Positions 5,591-6,092 of a DNA stretch of 6,092 nt are shown here, piece by piece. The notes under the pieces were generated by a model. It ran no database searches, had not been told where the DNA came from, and saw only the letters and a list, made by a program, of their open reading frames with translations. Position numbers and translations under genes: made by a program. Numbering within the stretch: position 1 is the stretch's first letter; every line of letters starts with the position of its first letter. Where the stretch lies: NCBI GenBank assembly GCA_016188625.1, contig JACPHL010000322.1, forward strand, positions 1 to 6,092. The letters run 5' to 3'. The DNA is from Candidatus Rokuibacteriota bacterium. Lineage in GTDB: Bacteria > Methylomirabilota > Methylomirabilia > Rokubacteriales > JACPHL01.

Positions 5591-6092
5591 ATGAGTCTCT
5601 CGCTGCCGGTGATCCAGCCCCAGGAGCCTGCCCCCCCCGCGGGCCGCAAGCCTCCCTGGCTCAAGGTCCGCGCCCCCGGCGGTCCGAACTACCTCCGCCT
5701 CAAGGGGCTCATGCGGGAGTGGAACCTCCACACCGTCTGCGAGGAGGCCCGCTGCCCCAACATCGGCGAGTGCTGGGAGGAGCGGACCGCCACCTTCATG
5801 ATCCTCGGGGACGTCTGCACCCGGCGCTGCGGCTTCTGCGCGGTCTCCCACGGGCGGCCGACCTGGGAGGACTGGACCGAGCCGGACCGGGTCGGGCGCG
5901 CGGTCGGCGCCCTGGGGATCGAGCACGTGGTGATCACCTCGGTGAACCGCGACGACCTGGCCGACGGCGGGGCCGAGCTCTTCGCCCGGACCATCCGCGC
6001 GATCCGCGCCGAGGCCCCGGTCTGCCGGGTGGAGGTGCTGATCCCGGACTTCCAGGGCTCCGAGCCCGCCCTCCTGACCGTGGTGGCGGCCC
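5591..6092 (+). CDS. lipA: Lipoyl synthase (5' part, continues past the window)
   Basis: This radical SAM enzyme inserts two sulfur atoms into protein-bound octanoyl groups to make the lipoyl cofactor of pyruvate and 2-oxoglutarate dehydrogenases and the glycine cleavage H protein. The 167 residues visible here are diagnostic. The auxiliary iron-sulfur cluster ligands Cys50, Cys55 and Cys61 are in CEEARCPNIGEC, with C(x4)C(x5)C spacing. The radical SAM ligands Cys76, Cys80 and Cys83 are in CTRRCGFCAVSHGRP. TSVNRDDLADGGA (116-128) and VLIPDFQG (149-156) are family signatures. The first 20 residues are Pro-rich and variable. The ATG at 5591 is the first start after an in-frame TGA at 5585-5587, so the start is well bounded. 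Its Shine-Dalgarno is weak (GGTG at 5578-5581 at best). The full protein is usually about 290-330 residues, so roughly half is missing. The downstream partner, often lipB, is not in view. Confidence 0.96.
   Translation, partial: MSLSLPVIQPQEPAPPAGRKPPWLKVRAPGGPNYLRLKGLMREWNLHTVCEEARCPNIGECWEERTATFMILGDVCTRRCGFCAVSHGRPTWEDWTEPDRVGRAVGALGIEHVVITSVNRDDLADGGAELFARTIRAIRAEAPVCRVEVLIPDFQGSEPALLTVVAA

Overview
The window is a very GC-rich bacterial chromosome segment with housekeeping genes and codons that mostly end in G or C. Every gene lies on the + strand. The high GC, the gene content and the Opp/Dpp-type transporter proteins suggest a soil or subsurface lineage such as Methylomirabilota/Rokubacteria or a deltaproteobacterium-like group. 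This placement is inference; nothing in the window fixes the taxon.

Layout. (1) 1-1157: triosephosphate isomerase (tpiA) and the Sec translocon subunit secG, 13 bases apart, so one transcription unit. A strong hairpin overlaps the tpiA ribosome binding site. (2) 1201-5259: three tightly packed genes of a peptide/nickel-type (Opp/Dpp) ABC importer. They encode a 702-residue family 5 solute-binding protein with a roughly 140-residue insertion, then two permeases. The gaps between them are 2 and 1 bases. No ATPase gene is present. (3) 5260-5392: a 133-base non-coding stretch with two GC hairpins and a well-formed promoter. (4) 5393-5477: a class II tRNA-Leu with anticodon GAG and encoded CCA. 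It sits between its own promoter and a likely terminator, so it looks like a compact independent unit. (5) 5522-6092: a second promoter and the 5' part of lipA (lipoyl synthase), which runs off the window's end.

How the parts fit together. tpiA and secG are core metabolism and secretion genes. In many Proteobacteria secG is followed directly by tRNA-Leu(GAG) (E. coli secG-leuU, Pseudomonas tpiA-secG-tRNA-Leu). Here the importer genes sit between these two old neighbours. The importer probably brings peptides or related oligomers across the cytoplasmic membrane, powered by ATPases encoded elsewhere. I see no CRISPR array, insertion sequence, phage gene or clearly new defence-type system. The points most worth following up are the large insertion in the binding protein, the interrupted secG/tRNA-Leu neighbourhood, the hairpins that overlap start regions, and the shared -10 motif of the tRNA and lipA promoters.
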